A stretch of 20,399 bases of DNA from contig DHON01000077.1 of NCBI GenBank assembly GCA_002409965.1, positions 1 through 20,399 of the forward strand, read 5' to 3'. Of this stretch, positions 7,439 to 15,664 are shown piece after piece. This DNA comes from Firmicutes bacterium UBA5389 (lineage in GTDB: Bacteria; Bacillota; DTU025). The notes beneath the pieces were generated by a model. The model had not been told where the DNA came from. It saw only the letters and a program-made list of their open reading frames with translations, and did no database searches. Position numbers and translations under genes: made by a program. Each line of letters begins with the position of its first letter. The stretch's first letter is position 1.

Positions 7439-8410
7439 CTACCTCACGCCTGCCTTACGCTGGTTCATTGTAACAGTCAGAAGTATAATGGCCCCGATAA
7501 TCCCTTGCTGAATGTAGGGGTTAATGAGCATCAGATTCATCAGGTTGTTCATCATCGCGATTATCAGCGTTCCCACTATTGTGCCGGATATGGATCCACG
7601 CCCGCCCGCAAAGCTCGTGCCTCCAATAACCACTGACGCCACTGACTGAACGTTGTCGGTAAGGCTAATGTAGGGGCCGCCCATATCCAGCTTAGACGTG
7701 ATCACGATACCTGCTAGAGCTGCACACACGCCTGAAAGAATGTAGGCGGCGAGCTTCACCCTGTGGGCATTGATACCAGAGAGATTGGCAGACCTCTCAT
7801 TTCCGCCCACGATGTATACCTCTCGTCCGTAAACGGTTCTTGTCAGAAGGAATACACCCAACAGCGCGACATTCGCCCACACCAATATCTGTATCCCAAT
7901 GCCGCCTACGGTTCCCCTGCCGAATACCAGGAGTTCTTTCGAAAGTCCGTATACAGGCCGAGCCTGGGTAATCAGCGTGGCTATGCCCCGAGCGATGCTG
8001 GCCATGGCCAGCGTAGCGATGAACGGAGGAACCTTGCCCCGGGTGACGATCAGTCCGCTGGTGAGGCCGCAGGCGGCACCGGCGCACAGGCCCACCACTA
8101 GCGGCCAGACGATACCGCATCCGCTAGTGTTCAGGTAGGCAAGAATCATGGATACCAGAGCAACCACTGATCCCTGTGATAAGTCTACACCTGCCAGCAG
8201 AATTGCAAAGGTCTGCCCCACCGCCATGATGCCTATTCCGGCGTATTGCCTCAGCATATTGTGGAGGTTTGCCGGGCTCAGGAAGATACCCTTGGAAAGC
8301 GCCGTAGATATCACGGCCAATATCAAGAACACCGACAGGCGAGGATTCTTGCCAAGGATCGCCAATATCTGCGACCAGATCGATTTGGGCGTATCGGTTG
8401 AGACTTCCAT
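7439..8410 (-). CDS. CUT2-class sugar ABC transporter permease (second)
   Basis: The 323-residue membrane protein belongs to the RbsC/XylH/YjfF permease family (BPD_transp_2). It has about ten hydrophobic segments and the family blocks GQTFAILLAGVDLSQGSVVA, KVPPFIATLAMASIARGIA, GREVYIVGGNERSANLSGI and SVVIGGTSFAGGRGSISGTI. The ATG at 8410 has GAGGAG 8 bases upstream. It lies 35 bp after the first permease and differs clearly from it in sequence, so this is not a recent duplication. Together they should form a heterodimeric channel energised by the ATPase, as with YtfT and YjfF in the galactofuranose importer. Sugar specificity is not visible in permeases. Confidence 0.92.
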   Translation of the reverse strand: MEVSTDTPKSIWSQILAILGKNPRLSVFLILAVISTALSKGIFLSPANLHNMLRQYAGIGIMAVGQTFAILLAGVDLSQGSVVALVSMILAYLNTSGCGIVWPLVVGLCAGAACGLTSGLIVTRGKVPPFIATLAMASIARGIATLITQARPVYGLSKELLVFGRGTVGGIGIQILVWANVALLGVFLLTRTVYGREVYIVGGNERSANLSGINAHRVKLAAYILSGVCAALAGIVITSKLDMGGPYISLTDNVQSVASVVIGGTSFAGGRGSISGTIVGTLIIAMMNNLMNLMLINPYIQQGIIGAIILLTVTMNQRKAGVR

Positions 8411-8445
8411 AGTCGATTCTCCTCACTATCTGGCTTGTGCTGTTC

Positions 8446-9387
8446 TCACTCCGACTTCCTGGTTCTAAGGACCACTGCGGTGATGATGAGAATGCCGATG
8501 GCGACCGGTTGCACGAAGGGCGACACTCCCATCAGGTTAAGAATGTTCTTTACAGTACCGACTATGAATAGGCCCAGGAACGTGTTGTGGACCTCGCCCT
8601 CGCCTCCGAAGAAGCTCGTGCCCCCGATTATCGCTGCGGTGATGGCTTGCGTCTCATAGTCTACGCCTCCATCAGGCAGACCTAGGGTGACGTAGGAAGT
8701 GTAGAACAACCCGGCTATTCCCGCCAAGAATCCTGACATGGCGTAGACCGCGATCTTGACCTGCCTCGCGCTTATCCCGGAGAGCCTGGCCGATTCGCTG
8801 CTGCTACCTACTGCGTATATGGACCTCCCCAGGCTCGTGTATCTCAAGAGGAACCACGTCAGAGCATACATTACAACCATGGCTACTCCCACAAGAGGGA
8901 TCTTCCCCACCATGGTACTGGTCAGAGCAGTGAAGCTCTGCGGGACTCCGTAGACCGGCTGCCCGTCGGCGATGACCAGCGCCATGGAGCGCACGATGCC
9001 CATGGTGCCCAAGGTTAGCACAAATGACGGCATCGCTGTTTTCGTCAGCAGTATTCCGTTTGCCAGGCCGACAAGAGTAGTAGCCACAACCGCTGCAACA
9101 ACCGCCAGGGCCAGGCTCTTTGGAGCCAGTGTCGCCACGATTACCGAAGTCAATGCCACTTGCGAGCCTACCGACAAATCAACCTCGCCGGTAACCAGCA
9201 CCATCGTCATCCCACACGCCAGTATGCCAAATGTCGCAGAACCGATGATCACGTTTTTGAGGTTCTCCTGTGTAAGGAATGGCGGCGAGATGAAGGCACA
9301 CACCGCGATAATCACCGCGAGAGCCAGAGGCAAGAACAGGTTGCCCAAACGACTGGCAGCGGTCTTTCTTTCAAGGTCTCGTTGCAC
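8446..9387 (-). CDS. CUT2-class sugar ABC transporter permease (first)
   Basis: This is a 313-residue inner-membrane permease of the RbsC/YtfT family. Blocks seen include GMTMVLVTGEVDLSVGSQVA, KTAMPSFVLTLGTMGIVRSM, GRSIYAVGSSSESARLSGIS and AAIIGGTSFFGGEGEV, with about ten hydrophobic helices. The start is not certain: GTG at 9387 has AGAGAGG 8 bases upstream and gives MQRDLERKTAASRL. A GTG at 9405 adds six residues but has poorer spacing, and no ATG fits. It begins 24 bp after the ATPase stop and is followed closely by the second permease. Confidence 0.92.
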   Translation of the reverse strand: MQRDLERKTAASRLGNLFLPLALAVIIAVCAFISPPFLTQENLKNVIIGSATFGILACGMTMVLVTGEVDLSVGSQVALTSVIVATLAPKSLALAVVAAVVATTLVGLANGILLTKTAMPSFVLTLGTMGIVRSMALVIADGQPVYGVPQSFTALTSTMVGKIPLVGVAMVVMYALTWFLLRYTSLGRSIYAVGSSSESARLSGISARQVKIAVYAMSGFLAGIAGLFYTSYVTLGLPDGGVDYETQAITAAIIGGTSFFGGEGEVHNTFLGLFIVGTVKNILNLMGVSPFVQPVAIGILIITAVVLRTRKSE

Positions 9388-9411
9388 TTGAAACACCTCT
9401 CTCACCCCTAC

Positions 9412-10932
9412 TCAGCTGACCGCCAGCGATTGCCTCAGCTCCTGAGGAATCGCGTGTTTCAGGACGTCTTCCTGGGTCGCCTCATCCGCCATGAATTCCT
9501 TCCTGATCTGCCCATTCGACATCACTAGGATGCGATCAGAAAGCGCCATGAGTTCAGGCAACTCCGATGACACCAGTATGACGGACTTACGTTCCCGCAC
9601 CATTGCGGCTATGAGTTTGTAGAACTCCAGCTTGCTGCCAACATCGATACCTCGGGTCGGTTCATCAAGCAACAGGATCTGCGACTCAGAGGCAAGCCAT
9701 TTCGCCAGAACCGTTTTCTGCTGGTTTCCTCCGCTGAGTGTTCCTACTCCCTGCTGCAATGAATGGCACTTAACGCCAACGTAGTTGGCCAGCTGCGCTA
9801 CCCTGGCAAAGAGCTTGGGAAAATGCACTATGAACTTGAACACCCTGCGCACCAGTACCCCTACGGAGATGTTCTCCTCTATGCTGCGGCAGAGTACCAC
9901 GCCTTCGTTCTTCCGGTCTTCCGGAACAAGGCCCAGGCCATGTCGAATGGCGCCTCTAGGTGAGGTGATGTGGTATGGCTTGCCGTGTATGGTCACCGAA
10001 CCCGCGTCTGGCCTGTAGGCGCCGAACAGCGTCTTGAGCAGCTCCGTTCTTCCGGCCCCCACAAGGCCGGCTATTCCAAGAATCTCGCCTTCACCCAGCT
10101 GAAGGTCGATGTCTTTGAGTTTCCCATTCACAGTGAGCCCTTTGACTTCAAGCACTGTGGGTCCGATCCTGACCTTCTCCTTGTAGAACTGTTCCTCGAG
10201 TTTGCGACCTACCATCCACTTGATGAGCTGCTCCATGCTTACGTCCTTCATCTCGGCGGTCGCGACGTACTTCCCGTCACGCAGTACCGTAACCCTGTCG
10301 CCTATCTCGAAGGCTTCTACCAGGCGGTGCGTGATGTACACGATGGCCGCGCCTTGCTGCTTGAGCTGCCGTATTATGCCGAATAGGCGCTCGAGTTCGC
10401 CGCCTGTGAGTACCGCCGAAGGCTCATCCATTATCAACACACGCGAATCCTGCGACAGAGCCTTCACAATGGCTACTATCTGCTGTTCTGCCACGGTTAG
10501 CTGCCTCACCTTTGCCCGGGCGTCAATGCGAACATCGAACCGGCCCAGGAGTTCCTGAGCTCGTCGGTTCATCTCCGGCCAATCTATCAGGCCCGCACGA
10601 GTCGTAGGTCTGCTTTCGACGAATATATTCTCCGCAACCGAGAGTGTCGGAAGCAGGTCGAGTTCCTGATAAATGGCCCTTATCCCAAGAGCCTTGCCGT
10701 CCTGCGGGCCGCTTATCTCCACGGGCTTGCCATTTGACAAGATCCGGCCACCCGTCTTGGGGAGCGCGCCGGTCATTATCTTGATCAAGGTGGACTTGCC
10801 GGCCCCGTTCTCGCCAATTAGGCAGTGGACCTCGCCAGACCTCAGCTCAAGGTCGACGTTTTCCAGAGCCTTCACGCCTGGAAACTCCTTGGTGATCCGT
10901 TCCATCTTAAGAACAGGATTGTCGTCAGCCAC
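9412..10932 (-). CDS. CUT2-class sugar ABC transporter ATPase with two nucleotide-binding domains
   Basis: The 506-residue protein is a fused double ATPase of the RbsA/MglA/XylG/YtfR family, normal length about 500. Domain 1 has Walker A GENGAGKST (residues 40-48), a signature changed to LTVAEQQ (145-151) and Walker B LIMDEPS (from 166). Domain 2 has the usual degenerate Walker A GLVGAGRTE, an intact LSGGNQQ signature and Walker B LLLDEPTRGID. This asymmetry is typical of the family. It powers sugar import on the cytoplasmic face for the two permeases that follow. The start is GTG at 10932 with AAAGGA about 10 bases upstream; no better in-frame start is seen. It lies 36 bp after the M24-like gene. 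Confidence 0.94.
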   Translation of the reverse strand: MADDNPVLKMERITKEFPGVKALENVDLELRSGEVHCLIGENGAGKSTLIKIMTGALPKTGGRILSNGKPVEISGPQDGKALGIRAIYQELDLLPTLSVAENIFVESRPTTRAGLIDWPEMNRRAQELLGRFDVRIDARAKVRQLTVAEQQIVAIVKALSQDSRVLIMDEPSAVLTGGELERLFGIIRQLKQQGAAIVYITHRLVEAFEIGDRVTVLRDGKYVATAEMKDVSMEQLIKWMVGRKLEEQFYKEKVRIGPTVLEVKGLTVNGKLKDIDLQLGEGEILGIAGLVGAGRTELLKTLFGAYRPDAGSVTIHGKPYHITSPRGAIRHGLGLVPEDRKNEGVVLCRSIEENISVGVLVRRVFKFIVHFPKLFARVAQLANYVGVKCHSLQQGVGTLSGGNQQKTVLAKWLASESQILLLDEPTRGIDVGSKLEFYKLIAAMVRERKSVILVSSELPELMALSDRILVMSNGQIRKEFMADEATQEDVLKHAIPQELRQSLAVS

Positions 10933-10968
10933 AGCGCACGCGTCCTTTCAACGTATCATCTGCTTCAG

Positions 10969-12357
10969 CTATAGCCCAAGCGCTAGTTCAGGCCTCAGCA
11001 TATAGGGGCTGAGAACACCCTGAATGCTGCTCATGAGCAGAACATCGTCTGATAGCCTGATGCCAAGCGTCTCAGTAAAGCGTCGTCTCCTCTGCCTTAT
11101 CCTCTCTGCAGCTGCCGGATACTTGCTGTTCAGCTCGGCTCTTGTAGCAGCATCCGCCAGAACTAGGCCATCCTCAACGTGAACACCGTAGTAGGGGGCG
11201 TCTGTAGACGATATTATGTCGCACTGCATGGCCATGCCTGATCTCAGCTCGCATGTGGAGCCAGGCGAGAACGGCGAATGAGGCCACTCATCTAGGTGAA
11301 TAAGATGACCAGGGTTTAATACGACTCCGTACTGCTGATCCCGAACGAAGTCCTTGACCGCCTCGTATACATCGCCGGCAGTCCTGCCCACTGCAAGGCT
11401 GGAGTACCATCTGGCCATCATTTGGAAATACGGTATATAGAGATCCTCTACCACTCCTCGGGCTTCAGGAGCTAGCTGATCCTTGCGTTCTACCGCAAAG
11501 CCCGAGCGCGCCATATTGGCGCCCCACACACCGTAACCGAAGTTCACGAAGTCGCCGATTCGCAGCTTATTGGCAGGTGACGGCGAAGCTAGGCCCAGCA
11601 TGGCGCGCTCGCCGAAGGACATGGTAATGTGACATGACAGCGGCGGATATCCTGCATAGCCCAACAGCGCAGATGCCTCCAGGGCCGAAATACCCTCTCT
11701 CAGCCCCTTGAGAACGCGCCTTACTCCACTGTATACTACCTCGGCGCCGTATTCGAAGAATGCAATATCATCTACATCCAAGCAGATGCGAATCCCGTTC
11801 ACTGGGTCTGTGAATATGTCGGTCGCATTGACAACGTTTTCGTAGCCCGCAAGAGATCGGAGCGTGTCTACGATCAAGCCCGGTGCATCGGATGCATGCT
11901 CTGGATCATCTACTTCGTGGGGACTGAAGCATTTGGATCCTACTATACCGACCCTTGCCCCTCTACCAATTCCGGCATCACTCAGCATCTGCTTGAGCGA
12001 AGGGCTCTTGCCTCTGGGTTGACCCATCAGGCTGAAGGACTGGCAGAGTACTACGTCCATTTCAACTTCTGAGATGGCTGCATAGGCCATACCTTCGTTT
12101 CCAACGAACAAGGCAGGCCTATTGCCCGGAGACATGATAAGGAGCGCCTCTTCGAATCTGGGATCGTATCCGATCAGGAAGTGCATGTTGGCGAAATGCT
12201 CGCGGTCGGCATACACGACAAGGCGGCTGAGCCCGCGTTCTTGCATAGCGCCGAGCGCTCGCTCGATGCGACCGTCATATACGCTCTTGGCTACAACAGG
12301 CGCTTCCGTAGGTACCATGGGTTCTGGAAACTCTACTTCGACTAGTCTGACTGTCAT
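10969..12357 (-). CDS. M24 (creatinase/aminopeptidase P-fold) protein with altered metal site
   Basis: The 462-residue protein has a creatinase-type N-terminal domain (about residues 25-185: RIERALGAMQERGLSRLVVY, FLIGYDPRFEEALLI) and a C-terminal pita-bread M24 domain (about 200-400). In aminopeptidase P-like enzymes five residues (Asp, Asp, His, Glu, Glu) hold two metals. Here the block GDFVNFGYGVWGANMARSG (268-286) has Gly or Phe where the first Asp is expected and Met where the second is expected. His351 and His354 (NPGHLIHLDEW) and Glu395 (GVHVEDGLVLAD) remain, and the usual Glu at GMxxxxE is Asp380. It may bind no metals, like creatinase, which hydrolyses creatine by a metal-independent route, or have a different chemistry. 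AGGAGGAG lies 7 bases before ATG. It sits 41 bp after the M20 gene in the importer operon. Confidence 0.85.
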   Translation of the reverse strand: MTVRLVEVEFPEPMVPTEAPVVAKSVYDGRIERALGAMQERGLSRLVVYADREHFANMHFLIGYDPRFEEALLIMSPGNRPALFVGNEGMAYAAISEVEMDVVLCQSFSLMGQPRGKSPSLKQMLSDAGIGRGARVGIVGSKCFSPHEVDDPEHASDAPGLIVDTLRSLAGYENVVNATDIFTDPVNGIRICLDVDDIAFFEYGAEVVYSGVRRVLKGLREGISALEASALLGYAGYPPLSCHITMSFGERAMLGLASPSPANKLRIGDFVNFGYGVWGANMARSGFAVERKDQLAPEARGVVEDLYIPYFQMMARWYSSLAVGRTAGDVYEAVKDFVRDQQYGVVLNPGHLIHLDEWPHSPFSPGSTCELRSGMAMQCDIISSTDAPYYGVHVEDGLVLADAATRAELNSKYPAAAERIRQRRRRFTETLGIRLSDDVLLMSSIQGVLSPYMLRPELALGL

Positions 12358-12398
12358 GTCGCACTCCTCCTATGACTGCTGTGCGGTGATGGCCGGCA

Positions 12399-13682
12399 TC
12401 ACCGGGCATGGCGTCGACCGCACCAATTGCAGATCAACGCGGCATAGATCAGCACGAAATCAAGGAACTCCCGAATGGGAACTGACTCGTTCACCACATG
12501 GCAATCTTCCATTCTCCCGGGCCCCATGATGATCGTGGGCATCTGGCCGATATTCCGCATCAGCCTGGCATCGTTAGCAGCAGGACTGCCAGTAATCACT
12601 GAGCCGTCGCCCAGAACCTCTGCCGCGCAAGCATGTGCCGTCTGAACGAAGGAATGATCCGGGTCCATTTCGAACCCCAGCCCCTGCTGGTATATGCTGA
12701 TGGTAGGCGGATTTCCCCGCAGCCATTCGTCTCCCTGTGAACGCAGAAGCAAGGCATCCCGGACCTCCTGAATCACAGCGTTGTGCGTCATCAAGCTGGG
12801 CACATAATGCAAGCAGAACTTGAAGGTACAACTGTTAGGCACGTCGTTTCCGGCAGTGCCTCCGCTTATCACGCCTACATTCAGAGTCGGAGGCGGCAAC
12901 ACAGGATGCCTGCATGTCATGAGCCATTTGCTCTCCAGCTGGTGTAGGGCGTCTATGAGGAACATGGCCTTCTCTATGGCGTTTACACCCTTCCACTTCG
13001 AAGATGAATGAAGGGCAATGCCGGTTACGTTCACTTCAAAGAAGATGAACCCCATATGCGCCACGATGACGTTCCTGTTAGTAGGCTCGCACACCACTGA
13101 AGCATCTGCGCGACGCCCGTTCAGCATAGACACCAGTGTTCCGTTGCCCCCGCCCTCTTCATCCACCACAGATAGACAAGTCACATCTCCGGGGATATCC
13201 ACACCTGCGTCCTGCAGAAGCTTCACACCCAGTATGCTTGCCATGAGCCCAGCCTTCATGTCGGCCACTCCGCGCGCGTACAGCATCCCGTCCCTGATCT
13301 CAGGCTTGAGCGGGTCGCTGTGCCATAGAGACAGGTCGCCCGGGGGCATGATGTCGACATGGCCATTGAACATCAGTGACCTGCCGCCTGCCGCCCCCTT
13401 GAAGTTGGCCACAAGGTTGTAACGGTCATCATAGTTGTGATCGGGATTCCCCTCTTGATACTCTGCTATCCCCTTTTGGATCGTACTCTCCTCAAGAGGT
13501 TCGCGTTCTACATTCGCCCCCATGCTGCGGAGCAAACCCTCAAGATAGTCCTGGCCGTTCTTCTCGTGTCCGCCCCGTATGCCATGGCCAACAACCTGAG
13601 TATCACGGGATAACAGCTCCAGGAGGTAGTTGAGATACTCGTCCTTTCGCTCATTCAGAGTAGCTCTCAGTCTGTCGTGCAT
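12399..13682 (-). CDS. M20-family deacylase/peptidase (ArgE/DapE type)
   Basis: The 427-residue protein matches the ArgE/DapE/ACY1 branch of M20, zinc-dependent enzymes that remove acyl groups from amino acids or cleave short peptides. Ligand motifs numbered from the chosen start: FNGHVDIMP (His108), GVADMKAG (bridging Asp141), VVDEEGGG (general base Glu175, ligand Glu176), VCEPT (Glu199) and, near the C-terminus, MEDCHVVNE for the last His. An insertion-like dimerisation domain lies between. The catalytic site looks intact. GGGAGG lies 9 bases before the ATG at 13682; an ATG at 13688 has only 3 bases of spacing. The start overlaps the end of the secreted-protein gene by 16 bp, suggesting translational coupling. 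It is unlike the M20D enzyme downstream in length and motif form. Confidence 0.9.
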   Translation of the reverse strand: MHDRLRATLNERKDEYLNYLLELLSRDTQVVGHGIRGGHEKNGQDYLEGLLRSMGANVEREPLEESTIQKGIAEYQEGNPDHNYDDRYNLVANFKGAAGGRSLMFNGHVDIMPPGDLSLWHSDPLKPEIRDGMLYARGVADMKAGLMASILGVKLLQDAGVDIPGDVTCLSVVDEEGGGNGTLVSMLNGRRADASVVCEPTNRNVIVAHMGFIFFEVNVTGIALHSSSKWKGVNAIEKAMFLIDALHQLESKWLMTCRHPVLPPPTLNVGVISGGTAGNDVPNSCTFKFCLHYVPSLMTHNAVIQEVRDALLLRSQGDEWLRGNPPTISIYQQGLGFEMDPDHSFVQTAHACAAEVLGDGSVITGSPAANDARLMRNIGQMPTIIMGPGRMEDCHVVNESVPIREFLDFVLIYAALICNWCGRRHAR

Positions 13683-14431
13683 CGACATTTGCCTCCCTTC
13701 GGCTCAGTTCTCGGCCGGGTAGCGATCAAAGCCAGGCAAAGAAGCATGAGCGAACCCACGCTCACGCCCTTGACGGCGTTTTCAAACGCGTATGACTCTT
13801 CCACAGCAACGCCGCTGCTAAAGTCCCATTTCAGTTCGTGGCTGACGCCGTCCTTCGATAGGATCACCGATATCCATCTGGTATCCGGCGTCATGAACTG
13901 CTTCCCCGAAGTGGCGAAAGCCACATTGTACTCAGCCTGATAGTAGGTTCCGCGACTGTAGCTAGTTCGAAGCTCAGGCTCTCCTCCCGACACGTCAACT
14001 ACTTCGAACTGTGCGCCCTTGTCGTTTTTCACAGTCAGGTCCCATGCACTGATGTCAAGTTTCTGCGTGTCGCTACCGTGCGATAGCCTGACTCTGAACG
14101 GAGTTCTTGCCGCATATGACTCTTCCAGCAGCGCTGTGTACTCCTGGAGATTACCCTCGCTTACCTCGCCATCGACTACAGCTGAAGCCAGCGCCAATTT
14201 GGGATCCACATAGCACACTTCAACCGAAATGTTGTCGTCCAGCGAAGCTTTCTGGGTCCATTCGACGATCAAACCATAGTAGTTAGTCTCCAGATCTTCC
14301 GGGCCCAATCCGGGGATGTCAGTTGTGGGGATGGGAACTGCGGGAACGTCATCCGCCGCAGCCGCTCCGCACACTGATATGATCAACGCAACACCTATCA
14401 CAAGTATCGCGCGTGATGAAACGCATCGCAT
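13667..14431 (-). CDS. Secreted or membrane-anchored protein of unknown function
   Basis: The 254-residue product has an N-terminal signal peptide (basic MRCVSSR, hydrophobic AILVIGVALIISVCG, then AAAADD). The Cys lies in LIISVC, a poor lipobox because the residue before it is Val. About 190 polar residues with many predicted strands follow (YYGLIVEWTQKASLDDNISV, RVRLSHGSDTQKLDISAWDL), then a C-terminal hydrophobic helix (VGSLMLLCLALIA) and a short basic tail (TRPRTEPKGGK). The mature domain would thus sit outside the membrane, anchored by its C-terminus. No family was recognised. GGGGT precedes the ATG at 14431 by about 8 bases; a GTG at 14437 is the alternative. It lies between the binding protein and an M20 enzyme it overlaps, so it probably belongs to the same operon and may aid substrate capture or processing at the surface. 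Confidence 0.75.
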   Translation of the reverse strand: MRCVSSRAILVIGVALIISVCGAAAADDVPAVPIPTTDIPGLGPEDLETNYYGLIVEWTQKASLDDNISVEVCYVDPKLALASAVVDGEVSEGNLQEYTALLEESYAARTPFRVRLSHGSDTQKLDISAWDLTVKNDKGAQFEVVDVSGGEPELRTSYSRGTYYQAEYNVAFATSGKQFMTPDTRWISVILSKDGVSHELKWDFSSGVAVEESYAFENAVKGVSVGSLMLLCLALIATRPRTEPKGGKCRCTTD

Positions 14432-14480
14432 GGTCACTACCCCAATCCTTCAGTTTGTACGGCCTGCAGGATATGGAAGA

Positions 14481-14507
14481 GGGGCCGAAGCCCAGGGCTA
14501 TGGCCCC
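14481..14507 (-). other. Hairpin between the binding-protein gene and the rest of the operon
   Basis: GGGGCC (14481-14486) pairs with GGCCCC (14502-14507), and inside it AGCC pairs with GGCT around a 3-base loop, with a small internal loop. It begins 12 bases beyond the stop of the binding-protein gene. No T-run follows, so rather than a full terminator it is probably a stem that protects the binding-protein message or partly stops transcription. That is a common arrangement where a binding protein is needed in excess over its membrane partners. Confidence 0.5.
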
Positions 14508-14519
14508 CCAAGCCGATGC

Positions 14520-15515
14520 CTAATAGAACAGATCCTCTGCCAGCATCCTGTTGTAGTAGTTCACCGTGAACGCCTTGCCAGCAGGTGTTCTTACCTCATA
14601 CAGGTTGGACTTGAGCATCTGCACCGGCTGTACAGACTTGCCTGCCAGGTAATCCAGAGCTGTCTTGATGGCGGCTTCTCCGAAGTGGGGCGCATAGTCG
14701 GCAATGGCCAGATGCTCTCCGTCTACAACGGTCTTGATGGCTGCGCGCTGGCCATCGATGGTGACAAGACGCCCAATGAGTTCAGTCCTGCCAGCCGCCT
14801 TAATCGCCTGAAGAGCGCCAAGGCCCATCTCATCGCTGTGGGTGTATACAATGTCGATGCTGCCCTTGGGGAAGCGCTCCAGGTAGTTCTCCATGACCTT
14901 GGTGCCGTCAGCCCTGTTGCCGGAGCCGGTTTGGCTGGCGACGACCTTGATGTTGGGATACTTGCCTATTGCGTTTCTGAATCCCTGGAGCCTCTCTATG
15001 GCTGCCGATGAGCCAATCATCTCCTGGATCTCCACGATGTTACCCTTGTACTGACCGTGGGTGTCTTTCAGGAACTCAGCAACGAACTCGCCTAGTTCTT
15101 CAGAGATCTTGAGGTTGTCCTTGCCGATGAACGCGATATACTTGCCGCTGCCAGGCTTCGACTCGATGCTTCTGTCGATACAGATCAGCGGTATTCCCTT
15201 CTCGTCGCACATCTTCTTCACTGGATCGAGCGCCGCTGCCTGGAACGGCGACATGATCAGAGCATCGGGGTTCTTGAGCAACAAGTCTCTTACCTTGGTG
15301 AGCTGGACTGCTGCATCACACTCGCCATCGTTCCATATCAGTTCTACTCCGAGTTTCTCGGCCCAGAACTTGATGTCGTTGGTCATAGCTACTCTCCAGG
15401 GGTGGTTCATGGCACACTGTGAGAAGGCTATCACAGGTTTTTTCGCCGCGAAGCCCATCGTCGCGATTGTGAGAACGAGAACAGCAGCTAGTACAGTTGT
15501 TAGCAGCTTGCGCAT
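14520..15515 (-). CDS. Sugar ABC transporter substrate-binding protein (YtfQ-like)
   Basis: The 331-residue protein is a periplasmic-binding-protein type I fold of the CUT2 class. A signal peptide is clear (MRKLLTTVLAAVLVLTIATM, then GFAAKK) with no lipobox Cys. The mature start IAFSQCAMNHPWRVAMTNDI, the block IMSPFQAAALDPVKKMCDEK, ICIDRSI, EIQEMIGSSAAIERLQGF and HSDEMGLGALQAIKAAG follow the pattern of the galactofuranose-binding protein YtfQ more than ribose- or xylose-binding proteins. It would capture a sugar and deliver it to the two permeases encoded downstream. The start at 15515 has GAGGAGGAT 8 bases upstream; a longer frame to 15578 lacks this and would bury the signal peptide. A hairpin follows the gene and a 12-bp inverted repeat precedes it. 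Confidence 0.92.
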   Translation of the reverse strand: MRKLLTTVLAAVLVLTIATMGFAAKKPVIAFSQCAMNHPWRVAMTNDIKFWAEKLGVELIWNDGECDAAVQLTKVRDLLLKNPDALIMSPFQAAALDPVKKMCDEKGIPLICIDRSIESKPGSGKYIAFIGKDNLKISEELGEFVAEFLKDTHGQYKGNIVEIQEMIGSSAAIERLQGFRNAIGKYPNIKVVASQTGSGNRADGTKVMENYLERFPKGSIDIVYTHSDEMGLGALQAIKAAGRTELIGRLVTIDGQRAAIKTVVDGEHLAIADYAPHFGEAAIKTALDYLAGKSVQPVQMLKSNLYEVRTPAGKAFTVNYYNRMLAEDLFY

Positions 15516-15664
15516 TTGCGGATCCTCCTCATACGTTAGTATTGTTCCGACTGAGACTTCTGGTCGATATTCGCCCATTCAGAGAGCTAACCATACCGAA
15601 TACGAGGCGCCCAACGCTAGATCCCTAGCTCTGCAGCATTATCACCTTCCCTCCAAAGATGTAA

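Noticed and set aside
14316..15011. 231-codon plus-strand ORF
   Set aside because: It lies antisense to the binding protein and secreted protein, both with signal peptides, motifs and ribosome binding sites.
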